From the NCBI GenBank assembly GCA_023515745.1, contig JALECJ010000254.1, forward strand, positions 1,116,001-1,180,000: DNA of 64,000 nt, given 5' to 3'. Origin of the DNA: Amoeboaphelidium protococcarum. Taxonomy: Eukaryota; Aphelidiomycota; Aphelidea. A program made the position numbers and the translations under genes. A model generated the notes under the pieces. That model was not told where the DNA came from and did no database searches. It was given only the letters and a program-made list of their open reading frames with translations. Positions 51,814 through 63,630 of the stretch are shown here, one piece after another; within the stretch, counting starts at the first letter, position 1; each line of letters opens with the position of its first letter.

Positions 51814-54800
51814 ATGAGGATTACGGAGTTGAAACCAGTGGTGCCCTCATAGAATCAATAGTAGGCTAATCTTAATAAGTCTGTATCAGCTACTAACGGA
51901 TCAGCAACAGGGACTAAGGATGATAGTCTGCCTCGTACATCCAACAGTCTATAGAGATCGAATACTTCCAATGATAGTGGATTCAAGTTGAAACCGACTG
52001 GTTTGTTGAAGTAGTACATAGATTCTGATATTGGAGCGTCTACAGAGTCATTGTAAAAGTTGGAAGAGTCCCTATAGTTGAGTTAGAACAGAAAGCAGTC
52101 TGGCAATATCAATGGATCCCAGTCATCCGGTGCTTACGTGGCTCGATCGTCGACTAATTAACAAGGTACATCAAAGCAATCCCTCTCCAAGGATGATAGC
52201 TCCGTGAGATTGAACGCTGGAGGCACTGTATCGCCTTAGAATGAAGTAAAATCAAGATTGGCAGGTGGAACCTCTGGGGACAAGAAGGCTTAATCTACGC
52301 AAGATCGATCTTTTGATGCTAATAATAAACTAGATGGTTCATTGCGCGGTGCTAACAGTGGGAGTTAGTCCAGTATTAATAGTGGGCGTCAGCGAAGAAA
52401 CACTGTAGATTCCATCTCTGAGAAGCAGAATGTTCGTACCTTGTAGCAATCGTACCAGGATGAATAGATGCAGAAGAGTAAAGTTCGTATTCTAGGAGCA
52501 GGGTTGAAGGATCATCCGATGTTTGGTAGTTAAAACTTATCCGAAGTCACTGATGAGTATATTCAGAAGCGTCAATCCCCTAAGGCGTCATAGAAGGATC
52601 TAAATCACTCTGCAAGTTCTGCCGAGTCAACTTCTTAGCAGCAGCAATAGAAAAGTCTGTCCGCTTCAAGCAAGTAGTAGTCGTCTCCCGTCGATGTTAC
52701 TGAGCAGGTATCCAAGCGATTACAGGAAGAAGAGAAGGCCAGGTAGTAGCTGTCAGAGTTTAATAAGGTGCGTCAGAAGATTTTGAAGAAGAGTCGTGAC
52801 AAGTTGAATGCTGGCTTTGATAGGAAGTCTTAGATTTATGGATAGGCTAATTAGGCTCTGCTTGCAACTCGAACTTCTAATGGAAAGTTGAATGAAGGTT
52901 CTTCCTTTGCTCCTCCTATATCAAGCAAACTGTCACACTCTATCACCAGTCTGGATATCAAAGACAATAAAGATGCTAAAAAGGTTACCGTTAGCAGTCA
53001 AGCTGAGACATTGTCAAAGCCAGTTAATCGCAAGGATTCCCCTAAAGTTGGAAGGCAAGCTAGTGCGAACAACGTTAGGATGTCTTATGAGTTTATAGCT
53101 GAACAGGAGTAATACTAGGAAGTTAAGAATTTGCTCAAGAGCCAGTTCAATATTGCTGCATCAAGTCTTGAGAATCTACATAATCGGAAAAACTATGCCG
53201 GTAGAACATTTATTGTTGCCGCTATCGAACGCCAAGTTTCTAGAAAATCCCAAGAGTTAGATTTTGATGAAGGAGACACTATGCTTGTCACTGACGCTAC
53301 TCATCCAGAGTGGTGGGTTGCTCTGCATGAAGTCAGTGGTAGAAGTGGATTGGCACAAGCATCGAAAGTCAAAGAGATGGAGTCATTTTTTGCAGAGATT
53401 GTCGCCCTGGCTGAAGACAATGTTGATCACTTTGATAAACACGTTGCGGAATCAAAGTCATCCATGAGAAATTTAGGTGATAAACGTAAAGATACAGAGA
53501 TTAGTGGCATCATGGATTCTTGGAAGAGCTCTAGTGTGGGTGATGGACAGGCTGCGATGGCGGAGAATCAGTCTTGGGCATCTAAAGCTGGAGCTGATCT
53601 TGTTACCAAACTGGGCAAGGATGAGGTTAAGCGCCAAGAATCTATTAGCGAGTACATTGAGACGGAAAAGAAGTTCTTGGAGGATATGTAGAATGTTCTT
53701 ACTGGTTATGTTCAGCCTCTGAAGGACTCTCGAGTGCTGAGCAGCTTGGAACTGCAGGAGATATTCTCTAATTTGCAGTAGATTGTGGATATTGCTCAGG
53801 TATTTCATCGCGAACTGACCGAGAGATAAAAGACGTCCGGCATAGTTATAGAGTCTGTGGGAGATATACTCCTCAAGAATTTACCATCTCTGCGCGAGTT
53901 TGCTCCATTCTGCGCCAACATGTCTCGCTCTATCCAGTACATTTTGGATAAGAAGAAGGTGTCGCAGCCATTTTGTGATAAGCTGGCCGAGTGCTCAAAG
54001 AATAAAATATTCAAGAACATGGATTTGAATAGTTTTCTGTTGAAGCCAATGTAGAGAGTTACGAAAATACCGTTACTGATTAAGGGTATTCTGAAGTACA
54101 CAAAGCATGATAGTCCGGATTTCTAGAATTTAATGGAGGCTGAGTCGATTTCGCAGGAGATTTTGCTGTTTATCAACAATAGGTGTGGAGAATCTGATGA
54201 GAGGCGCAAATTAGAAAAGATCCAAGGCAAAGTTAATTTTGATTTGACTAAAGAAATATCGCTGGATTTTTTTGAGCCCAAGAAGCGTAAAATTTTATAT
54301 GGTGGTCCTGTGGAGTGCAATGATAAGAAGATTTTTGCATACGTGTTTGATGATGTTCTCTTATTCTTGCAGTATAAGCTAGTCAACAAGGTTGAAAGAT
54401 ACACACTGTACCGCCCAATGATGAGTCTGTGGCTGATTGATGCCAGCGACTCCGAGAGTGATGTTGAAGATACTGCCGTGTCTCGAAAGACTTCCCTGAG
54501 TGTGGCCAGAAATCTATTTAAGCGTCCATCCTCCGCTAAGCCAATGAAGGATCTTTCAGCAATATTCCATATTCATGACCAATTGGCTGAAGTGACGTAT
54601 GAGATATCCTGTCACAATTAGCGTGATAAAGAAATGTGGTTGGCTACCATTGAGGCAGCCTAGAAGCTATTGTAGACGTACTCTTGTTATAGAGTTGATA
54701 GATTGAGATCTCTGCCTAATTTGCCACTCAATTCTTAGAATATCAAGCCCAAGAAATTTATGGAATATGTCAGTTATGTTCAGATTAAAGATTATGTCTT

Positions 54801-55683
54801 GTTCTCAAGTGTTGAAGGTTTGTACTGCTCCAGGTTTAATTCTAGTAGTAGCGAGTTCTACGAGGTACAAGGTTTTTAACAGCATGTGCAGTAGCTTTTG
54901 GTTATTGAAGCCGCGAATATGCTTATTCTATAGGATGGTAAGACTGGTAGATTGGAAGGATATCAGATTGACAACATGGTGCTCTTATTGGACTACCTTC
55001 ACGATAAGGATCGCAAAGGTAACGTACCTGGTGTCAAGGTTATGAAGTTTATTGAAAGTGACAATTGTCATCACTTTGGCGCTGGATTCGTGGATGACAA
55101 TTTGTATGTTATAGCCGGTACGCCGAGATTTATTTCCATTTATGAGTATATTGCTGCCAATAGAGCTTTTAAGAAAGTGAGAGACGTTCTATCAGATGAT
55201 GCTATTGATTTGACTTCGGTGAAAGAAGTTTATGGCAGGTTGATGATCACGGTGAAGCACAAATTTTATTGGATTGATTATAAGAGTGGTATTATGCAAG
55301 AGTTGATTGATTCTTCCCATGATCTGGCCACTGGATGTTTTATGGCCATCACATGCCTACCTATTAATGCCTAGCAGATGATATTATGCTGGTCCAACAT
55401 GGGTGCAGTGGTCACTTTGAAAGAGAAGAACAAGGTGAAGATTGATAAGATTTTGGTGTGGAGATACAATGCCTTTGACTTTATTCTCTAGCTCCCATAT
55501 CTGGTAGTCTACGTGCAGAATGCGATTGAAATATGGAATGTTGAGAGTGGATAGTTGATTTAGCTGATACACGCCCCTCGCTGTAAAGTTGTTGATGGCA
55601 CCGAGCATCAGTACTTTACTATTGCTGAGAGTGGAGATTCCACAGAGATTTTGTGCACTCTGCAAGCTCTCAGTGATCGTTGA
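51814..55683 (+). CDS. SH3-DH-PH-CNH Rho guanine nucleotide exchange factor (Rom2-like)
   Basis: Intronless, 1289 aa. The N-terminal ~440 residues are Ser/Gln/Asn-rich and disordered; then an SH3 domain (about 462-520; DFDEGDTMLVTD, WWVALHEVSGRSGL), the DH domain (about 606-790) with helix ETEKKFLEDM and the conserved FLLKPMQRVTKIPLLIKGIL, a PH domain (to about 960), and a C-terminal CNH (citron) domain (about 980-1275; YCSRFNSSSSEFYEVQ, VWRYNAFDFIL). DH-PH-CNH is the arrangement of fungal Rom1/Rom2 and relatives that activate Rho1 in wall integrity; the added SH3 is unusual for Rom2. TGA 55681-55683. Confidence 0.88.
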
Positions 55684-55864
55684 ATTAAAGATTGATGATA
55701 ATATTTATGTCTGCTTTATTGTAGATGTTGAATAATTTATGATGATTGATGTAAATGTGATGCCAATAGATATGCTCTGTGATGTTGATTCGACTGCTTT
55801 TAATGAAATGAGTTTAGCTCTTACTGCATTTTGAGCTTTCAACATCCGTGCAATATTTTTCAGA

Positions 55865-57146
55865 ATGTCTACTCTCAATCTTGAATAGTATTTTGAAGGT
55901 ATATATTCAATTTATTTAAGTTTAACTAAATTTTCGTGTTATGTATACTGATCATTGGATTGTAGACGTTGAGGTACAAGAGTCATCATGGTGGACAACT
56001 TTGTTGCAATAATCAACATTCGCACCATCTTGTTTTATGAGATTGGCGCGGTACTTCTTTGGTAAAGTTTAGTCTTTAACGTTCTGGAGATATCGCGTTA
56101 AGAGTGTACCATATGAGGAATTCCTCGTTGGCTGTTTAAAGTCTGAATAATAATGGCTCCATACTCTAATACCTTTGTCCTTTGGAATTGGACGTGCTAT
56201 ATTGCTAATTCTATCACTGATAACTGTTGTTTTTATAAGCTGTCACTGGTTCCATTTTCGCGTCATTTGGGCGCTGCCTATTTGTGTATTGCATTGCTTT
56301 GGAGTCTACTATCTCACTATGTACATTTAACATAGTGCTATCAGATTTTAAATCAAAACTATACTAATGACCATAAAGTCGCTCAAGTAATAGATCGTCG
56401 ATCGATAGAGCTCGCGGTTCTGTGTGGATTAAGAGAGAAGTCAGCAGATTCAGAATGCTGCTTTAGAAGAGGATGATGAGCTTCAGTAGCTTACTATCAA
56501 GTATCAGGACTTACTGAATCAAGTCATCAACACAACTAAATAATGTCATAAGTTTTGTATAGATTCGTCGCGTTCCAAGTTCAGTGATATGTACCGGGTG
56601 AATGGATCATTGATTGATGAAATCTAAAGTTTATCAGACTCTATTGGCAGCGTAAACTATGAGCTATTGACGAAGAAAGCAATAGATTTGATTCAGGTAT
56701 AAAGCGATGCGCGGTATTTGGTGGTAAATTCATAAATACTGAAACTGTGCGACCTAGTTGGTAAGCTGTAACAGACGGACTCTTAGCAAAAGATGTTTAA
56801 TTCATAATTGGCATTAGTGATTAGCTAAATTGAACAACTGATGCATACTTGTCGGAGTCTGCAATAATCTCACGGTGATAATCAAACGTAAAAATAACAC
56901 GCCAATTAGATGGATATTGAGTATAATTAGGATCCATTAATGTATTGTGCAGATAAGCAAGAAGTTTCCTCAGCGCGTTCAATTCATGCGGTGAAGAATA
57001 AGCGGATGTCCGATGTCAGGATTCGCAAGTAAGCATCTAGTTAAACATATACTGCAGATTCCTCTCTGAATGTACACAAAGATTTGATGGCAGAGCTTAT
57101 TAATGCTTTACCTGCTTTTAAAAATTCGGCGTTGGAGTACTGTTGA
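55865..57146 (+). CDS. Two-helix membrane protein with coiled coil (vezatin/Inp2-like)
   Basis: Two exons, 55865-55898 and 55966-57146; 67-nt intron (GTATAT...TTGTAG); 404 aa. After an N-terminal block with WWTTLLQQS and aromatic residues, two hydrophobic helices lie back to back (about 105-140; ILLILSLITVVFI and VIWALPICVLHCF), followed by an extended coiled-coil region rich in Gln, Leu and Glu and a basic C-terminus. This order recalls the vezatin family of adhesion and motor-tethering proteins (including yeast Inp2), but sequence similarity is weak by eye. The frame continues past the stop with two further TGAs (see findings), so the 3' end may be incomplete. Confidence 0.55.
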
Positions 57147-57683
57147 TCCACCAGACGAGTGAATGCATTGTTTGTTGTTCGATTGATCTGATGCAATAAA
57201 ACACTGATTAACTTTTTACTCTTCTGCTGCACTTTGATTGATATCCTGGTGATTATAATTGAAAATAAAATTATAGGTCGCATATACTAAGTCAAAGACA
57301 AAAATGAGAAAATCAAGTATCAGTCTGACGGTAGAGTCGTTGTTGTAGAAATCTCTCGCTTTAGAGTAGAAACTGTTGGAGCAAAATCACATTAATATCT
57401 AGCTGAGGGAACTCTTGGAGATGCAAAGAAGGTCCAGATTTGTGAATACTTCAGACGTTGGGTGTCAAACAGAAAATTCATTATATGAGTAACTAGTTGT
57501 CCGACCTGTATAGACGCGTAGTCTTTCAACCACTGTACTCTCTTATAAGCTACCATCCGTGTGTCAGTTAAAGCTTGGCCCATACTTCCCGCTATATTCT
57601 CATCTATTCTTAGTATAAAAATTATGATTATACTGTTCATAAATATAATTTATTGATTATCATAGACTGGGAATAGTAATTTT
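57147..57683. other. Unresolved stretch with overlapping open frames
   Basis: The plus frame of the upstream gene continues after TGA 57144-57146 and a second TGA near 57186, then stays open for about 100 codons to TGA near 57489, with regular-looking sequence (e.g. GRIYQVKDKNEKI, RVVVVEISRFRVETVG) but no ATG. On the minus strand an ATG frame spans 57320-57640 (106 aa; ENIAGSMGQALTD, RVQWLKDYASIQVG). With one stop codon, frames this long occur by chance, and both overlap. I cannot choose; a spliced 3' end of the upstream gene or a small minus-strand gene are both possible. Confidence 0.3.
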
Positions 57684-58230
57684 TCATCCAGCATATGCCA
57701 CCGCTTTAATCTCAATCAGCAGCTTTGGCGAGGGAAGCTCTTTCACAGCCACAGTGGTTCGCGATGGTCCTACAACATCATACGTAATTTATATTTTTAT
57801 GAATTCTATTGCCGTAGCAAAATTTAAAATACCTGTCTGAGCATCAAAGAATTCATTGTAAACTTGGTTAAATTCCGCGTAGTGCTTCATGTCTACCAAG
57901 AACACGGTGAGATCAACCACATTCTTCAAAGTTGCACCGGCGCCTTTCAGAATAGCTTCAATACTACACACGGAAATTGCAATAGGATTATTTTGAGATA
58001 GACTCAGATAGATTAAGTTACTTTTGGATGACTGCGCGCGTTTAAGCCTTAATGTCCAAAGTGAGAGTTCCATCGGCATTCTCAATCACACCTTCATAGG
58101 TATTATCTAGACGGCGTGACGAAATTCCAGATACGTAAATCATTCCATTACAAATTCTAGCGTGTGGATAGCGAGCAAGAGCCGGTGCTCTATCCTGCAT
58201 AATAATGGCTTTGCCGTTGATTTCACTCAT
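57684..58230 (-). CDS. RidA/YjgF-family deaminase, probable 2-aminomuconate deaminase
   Basis: Three exons: 58022-58230, 57833-57963, 57684-57769; introns 58 and 63 nt; 141 aa. The RidA trimer fold is clear: [29 protein letters not shown], then [23 protein letters not shown], then [25 protein letters not shown]. The Pro-Ser-Arg-x-x-V-x-V end gives the ligand Arg of the family. RYPHA plus NGMIYVSG and the neighbour (2-aminomuconic semialdehyde dehydrogenase, divergent, 309 bases away) make 2-aminomuconate deaminase the best guess over generic imine hydrolase. Both splice junctions rebuild conserved sequence. Confidence 0.85.
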
Positions 58231-58539
58231 AATTGCAACTTGATAGATTAGTTCAACTTGTAAGTTGGTTAGCTGTTTCTTTGTAGAAGAAGAGGCTGCG
58301 TTGGTTTAAACGAAAGATACGGTCGACAGAGATGGGTAAAACTTCAAGAATAAGTTTATAGATATAAGGCTAGTTATCGGCCAATATAAACAATGTAATT
58401 AATACGCAAAATTTGCTAAAGCGTGTGATATAGTTAGTGACCAGACTCCATGTAGGAGTTTTCGCAGAGCCTCTTTTGAAACGTTTCCCACACGATCAGT
58501 TCTCCTTCCCAAAGCAGCAATTCGCGGTGATCAACCAAA
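58231..58539. promoter_or_regulatory. Shared divergent promoter region of the deaminase and dehydrogenase genes
   Basis: 309 bases between the starts of two genes that probably act in consecutive steps. It holds TGAAACG at 58477-58483, 57 bases upstream of the dehydrogenase ATG. Co-regulation is inferred only from the arrangement. Confidence 0.4.
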
Positions 58540-60094
58540 ATGAGACAATTAAGAAATTTTATCAATAACAACTTTGTGGAACCAAGCAACAAATGTTATA
58601 TTGACTCTACTAATCCAGCGAATGGAGAGGTATCTTTTCTGGCTAATATGAAGATCGACTGGTATTGCATCCATGATCTAGGAGTAATTGTAGGTGATTG
58701 CTTAGATTCCGGATTCCGATGCTAGCGATGTTGATACCGCAGTATAAGCTGCATCGAATGCATTCAAAACTTGGTCCAAGACTACACGCTAGTAACGTTC
58801 AGACATTATGCACAAGATTGCTGATGCGCTGGAGCAGAGATTAGAAGAGTTCGCAATAGCCGAGAGCCAAGATCAAGGTAAACCTGTTACGCTCGCTCTC
58901 AGCGTAGACATTCCAAGGGCAATTTACAATTTCAGATTTTTTGCTGGTCGTATCCTCTACCAGGATGATAAGAAGACTGATTTAGATGGTGTGGCGATGA
59001 GTTACACTCAGCGAGTACCTATTGGAGTGGCAGGCCTCATCAGTCCATGGAATCTGCCGCTGTACTTGCTCACATGGAAGATTGCACCGTGCATCGCTTA
59101 CGGTAATACCTGCGTCTGTAAACCAAGCGAATTCACTAGTGTGACTGCGTACATGCTTTGCGAAGTTCTACAGCAATGTCAACTGCCGGCCGGTGTTGTG
59201 AATATGGTGTTTGGTTACGGACACACTGTTGGGTAGGCTATTGTAACTCATCGCGACATCCCTCTGATCTCATTTACGGGAGGTACGGCGACTGGCGAAA
59301 CTATTGCTAGAAATGCTGCTCCAATGCATAAAAAATTATCATTGGAACTGGGCGGAAAGAACGCGAATATTGTATTTGAAGATGCGGATATGGACCAATG
59401 TCTTGCTACCACCATACGATCAAGCTTTAACAATCAAGGAGAGATTTGTCTATGTGGCTCTAGGATCTTAGTGCATCGTAATGTTTACAAGCAGTTTGTT
59501 GAGAGATTCGTAGCCTTGATCAAAGACAATGTGATAGTGGGAGACCCTTTGAACCGCAGTCTGAATAACGGCGGGTAGAAGTTGCACGTCGGAGCAATCA
59601 ACTCTAAGCAGCACTTTGACAAAGTTATGTCTTACATTCAGAAAGCCAAAGATTTGAACGCGTAAATCGTTCATGGTGGTCACTCTATTACAAATATTCA
59701 TCCGCAAGGCTTATTCATAGAGCCAACTTTGGTTCTAACTGAGCCATTGGATTCCCAATTCTCTGCATTGGATCATCAAACGTGTGCCTTATGTTAAGAA
59801 GAAGTCTTTGGTCCTTTTGTTACAATAACACCTTTCGATAGTGAGGAACATGCTATCACGCTGGCTAATAGCACCTAGTATGGTTTGAGCGCTACTGTGT
59901 GGACAGAGAATGGCAAGAGACAGAGAAGAGTTGCCGAGCAACTACAAGCTGGCACAGTATGGGTAAACTGCTGGATGACGCGTGATCTGAATATGCCATT
60001 TGGTGGTATGAAGCAGAGTGGACTTGGTAGAGAAGGTGGTGATTACTCAATTGATTTTTTTACCGAACTGAAGACTATTTGCCTCAAGAATTGA
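58540..60094 (+). CDS. ALDH8A1: 2-aminomuconic semialdehyde dehydrogenase (ALDH8A1 type)
   Basis: Two exons, 58540-58629 and 58694-60094; 64-nt intron that splits GE/V of the N-terminal block; 496 aa (human 487). NAD-dependent aldehyde dehydrogenase of the kynurenine branch, converting 2-aminomuconic semialdehyde to 2-aminomuconate. Signatures: SPWNLPLYLLTWKIAP with KPSEFTS, LELGGKN with the general-base Glu248, NQGEICLCGS with nucleophile Cys282, EVFGPFVTITPFDS and the family-specific VNCWMTRDLNMPFGGMKQSG. The Arg in this last block is an ALDH8A1 hallmark for the substrate carboxylate (known from the family; not tested here). TGA 60092-60094. Confidence 0.95.
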
Positions 60095-60220
60095 ACCACT
60101 TACTACTACTACGAAGTGGGAATACTGTGAGAAATGCATTGAGTTATAGTATTAAGTATAATTCCATATATCATACTTTTAATTACTAAAAAACTCCCTT
60201 TCAGATTAGAAGTTATTCAC

Positions 60221-60779
60221 TCAAGCGTAATTAAGTCTAAAGACGTCGTTGAACACGAACCAATTGCCAGATCCATCATTGTTCAGCTGGAATACTTGAC
60301 TGAAGAATTATGGATTAGACTCATTGTCAACCTACACAACCATGCTCATAACGATCACCCGAATATAGAAACACTTTGTTTAACAGTGTTAACTTACCAG
60401 TAGTTATCCAGTTACAGCAACCAAGATTGAATTTCCAGAGGTGTTTCCAGGCTGAACATCCACAGTGGTCACCTTGTGTGCAACTTTTTAAAATGGCAGA
60501 CTCTACACGGATAGTGTGAACTCAATCCATCCAGCAAATACTTAGTATAACCTTACCGAAAACTTTTCAACAATCTTCTCACTGCCTTAAAACTCTTGGC
60601 CTTCAAAAGTGAGCATTGACTGGGATTTCTACAGTATACATTGCGCATATAGTGATAGTATTTCGCGCATCAATGACTAAATCAGCAGTTACGTATAGCG
60701 GTGCCAAGTTGGCGCGGGATGCATCGAAAGTACTATAGTAGTACTTGACAAATTCGTTAGCGATAGCTTTGGCGTCCAT
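60221..60779 (-). CDS. NUTF2: Nuclear transport factor 2 (NTF2)
   Basis: Four exons: 60693-60779, 60557-60628, 60398-60502, 60221-60331; introns 64, 54 and 66 nt, all phase 0; 124 aa, the normal NTF2 length. Imports Ran-GDP into the nucleus. Pattern: FVKYYYSTFDASRANLAPLY, then KSQSMLTFEGQEFQG, SLPFQKVAHKVTTVDVQP, LVAVTGQLLVDNESNPQFFSQVFQL and the end WFVFNDVFRLNY. Removing the introns is needed to join each block, making this gene a good calibration of the intron rules here: donors GTAAC/GTAAG, acceptors CTGTAG/GTGTAG. Confidence 0.96.
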
Positions 60780-61065
60780 ATTTATTATTTGCGTTAAAAG
60801 TTCAATTCGAGTGCTTATTCAAATTCGTGATAAATGCAATAAAAAGCTATTTGATTTGACCGAGCGGCCGAGATCTTGACGCGAGCGAGGATTTCATGTA
60901 GCGTAACTTTGAGTTGGGAAACAAATAAGGGATGGAAAGTAATTAACATGGCAATGATATTTTATTCACTCTGAAAACTGAATATTATGGCGACATTTAA
61001 TATAGATAATTATCTGCACTCTCTGAAGTGCCGGCAAAACTTCTGCATTAGGACTTTAACTTTGA

Positions 61066-61857
61066 TCATTCAAGCTACTAATCACCATTTAAATCTTGCA
61101 CGTTAGCCTTCCTAATCTGAGCAGAAAATACAGTTTTCATCGAGCACTTCTCGTAAACTTCCATATACCAGTCCAAATCATTGGCGAATATCATGGAGAA
61201 GTCTGAAGTTTGAAACAAATCTCCTAAATTCATATTGAAAGCGATCGGCTTCGAATTCTATATGAGCATGGACAGTGTGGAAGACTTTATAATAGTCTCC
61301 AACTTATTTTCAGATTCGATAGTACCATCCAGCACGTTGAAACGCGTTATTTTAAAGACGAGCCTGATAGACTTTTCAAAATCATCAGCATTGACAGAGT
61401 AACAGAATATTTTGGCCAATCTTGAATGATCTTGTCGCATCACTTTATTGAAGAATTCAATTTCGCTGATTTGAATGTTGAGATTTGTGATCGAATGAAT
61501 GTTCTATGTGATTTTGACAGATTCCAAGTAGCTCTAGCGCTATTTGGCCACTTTTGCGTCTACAGAACTTGGAGGGTACCAGATAATCTAGGAGCGACCA
61601 GCGAATTCCAGTTTCAGTCTTTAGAACGTGCGCATGTTGCGTGAAGTCTAATAGAAGAGCTCATTCAAATCCAGCGTGATTTTTTTACTTCTAGTTGTCT
61701 AGCTAGCTGAACCGAACTCTTCCAACTCGCGGTATTCTTGCATGCGATTCAGGATTGAGGGAGTTTCAGACTTGATTTCAGTGTCATCCCAATGAGGCGC
61801 TGGATCCATACAATGGATTCCCTGCAATGCTACAATAAATAGAATTAGCCAGATCAT
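61066..61857 (-). CDS. Secreted protein of unknown function, 263 aa
   Basis: ATG 61855-61857 to TGA 61066-61068, intronless. A clear signal peptide (MIWLILFIVALQGIHC) is followed by a mature region with DPAPHWDD, no obvious transmembrane helix and a few Cys. The body is mixed alpha/beta in feel (ILNRMQEYRELEEFG; KIFCYSVNADDFEKSIRLVFK). No family recognised. It lies 187 bases from the 3' end of the next minus-strand gene. In-frame TAG/TAA are read as Gln. Its product probably enters the secretory pathway. Confidence 0.6.
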
Positions 61858-62044
61858 TGTAGAGAAAGAGAATGGAATAAATGTAAGTGTCTACTATTGT
61901 TAGCCAGAACTGATGACTAGATGGCTGGGTGGAAACAAAGCACTCTGCGATCAGAATGAGGCGTGAGGCGGTCTCGCGTGAATGAAACAAGTGCCAGATA
62001 AGATAGGTGGCTGGTGTAATAATAATCAATCTAATGTTTAAAGT

Positions 62045-62973
62045 TCATTTTACCCGCGATTCAGCCAACTTTATCATATCAGAGTAATAAAGTTGTCGTA
62101 TGTTGAAATTCCACATTTCATTATCCTTCTCTACGTCCATAAAATCGGGAATTAACCCAGAATTCTGATACTGACAAAACTATTCAGCATCGGCTACCAT
62201 GGAACGCGCCACAGTTCGCGCATCAAGTGATTACATTCTAGATGGCAATAGAATAGCAGGTACACACATAATTAATGGAAACATTCTGCAATTTTCTTCG
62301 ATCCACCAATGAGCTTTCATAATTGTCTCTTCAAGTTTAGAGCTAGGTGCTTTCTAACCATCCTTATACATCGCAATCACTCTCTACTGATACTCTTTAA
62401 ATGACCGTTTGATCCACGCTGGTTTTACCAAGGTGAGTTGATCAAAATCTAATTCTTTAAGTCCAGCCTCAGCTTATCCTTTCAATTTTAGCATAGTACG
62501 CGTAGAAGTTGATAAAGTATAAACATAGCTGAGATACGAGAAGTACGGCACTTAAGCATAATATTTGCACCAGTTGGCAAACTACAGCGGTATTCTCACA
62601 TCGGCTTCGTACTATTGAATCTCGCTTTATAGATTTGGCTAGCGATTGCCTATAGTACAAAAAGCTACGTTTATCAAGTCGTCATTCCTGGATATCTTGA
62701 CTTTATCAAATGCTTTATTTTGAGTCAGATCTAATTTGTAATGCTCAACTTTATCCAGAGACGCGTCAACAACATCATCAGACTTTTTACTCCACATTCC
62801 AGGCCTTAGGCGAGATATTTGTATTATTTCCGCGCATCTAGTAGATAATTGTAGTTCTTTCACTAAGCACTACCCATCATAAGATATATATTGAATAAAA
62901 GTTTGTAATAATTCACACCTACCTTTCCCACAGCTCCTGTACCTCCCAAAACTAAAGCTCGATATTTCTTCAT
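62045..62973 (-). CDS. HTATIP2: HTATIP2/FMP52-like NAD(P)-binding reductase
   Basis: Two exons, 62923-62973 and 62045-62869; 53-nt intron (GTAGGT...GGTAG); 291 aa. Atypical short-chain dehydrogenase fold: N-terminal dinucleotide loop LVLGGTGAVGKCLVKEL (Gly-x-x-Gly-x-x-Gly), then NVAFCTIGNR typical of HTATIP2/TIP30 and yeast Fmp52, and a YFSYLSYVYTL region at the catalytic Tyr position. The C-terminal ~80 residues extend the usual domain. The first exon carries only the dinucleotide loop. The ATG lies 39 bases from that of gluconokinase on the other strand. Confidence 0.8.
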
Positions 62974-63012
62974 TTTAAAGCAGACAGATTGCTGAATTGC
63001 ACGAGAACTAAA

Positions 63013-63630
63013 ATGAAGGAAGTAAAGCAGAATCAGCAAATTGTGATTTGTATATGGATGGGAGTTAGTGGAACTGGAAAGAGTACTTTAGCATAATTGG
63101 CAGTCGATAAGCTAGGTACAGACTCGGAGTTGGTGATGATAGAGGGCGACGATTTTCATTCTGAAGCGAACGTGTAAAAGATGCGGACTGGGATACCATT
63201 GGAGGATGATGACCGGTGGCCATGGCTCAAGAGCATTGGATCCAAAATACTGGAAAATTGTGAGAAAGTTGAGAACTTAGATGGTGTCATTGTGACTTGC
63301 TCATGCCTCAAAAAGTCTTACCGTGATTACTTTCGTAGTCTCGTGGCTGAGTATGTGTCTTCACCAGCTTGTGGCTACAAGTCAATAGAGATATACTTTT
63401 TCTATCTAAAGGGAAGTTTTGATCTTATACTTTAACGTGTAGATAATAGAAAAGGACATTTTATGGGAAGGAATCTACTCAAGTCTTAGTTCCAAACACT
63501 AGAAGATCCTGAATCTGATGGTACGGCAGACGTAATCTCGATTGACCTCGATTAATATTCGAATTACACACCTTAGTAGCTTATCGACAATGAATTAAAC
63601 CGCATCAAGTAATTGTTTCAGAAGAATTGA
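63013..63630 (+). CDS. IDNK: Gluconokinase (GntK/IDNK family)
   Basis: Intronless, 205 aa. Phosphorylates D-gluconate to 6-phosphogluconate, feeding the pentose phosphate pathway. P-loop GVSGTGKST (17-25), substrate block GDDFHSEANVQKMRTGIPLEDDDRWPWL, then VTCSCLKKSYRDYFR and GHFMGRNLLKSQFQTLEDP, all diagnostic. TAA in STLAQL and elsewhere are read as Gln. Divergent from the reductase gene with only 39 bases between the ATGs, so the 5' untranslated parts must be very short or overlap. TGA 63628-63630. Confidence 0.96.

Noticed and set aside
57144-57146. Selenocysteine at the TGA of the vezatin-like gene
   Set aside because: There are two TGAs 40 bases apart with no family precedent and no SECIS-like hairpin visible; splicing or a true stop is simpler.
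57041-57283. Minus-strand frame opposite the vezatin-like C-terminus
   Set aside because: It is opposite an already supported coding exon and has no recognisable sequence; with a single stop codon such shadows are frequent.
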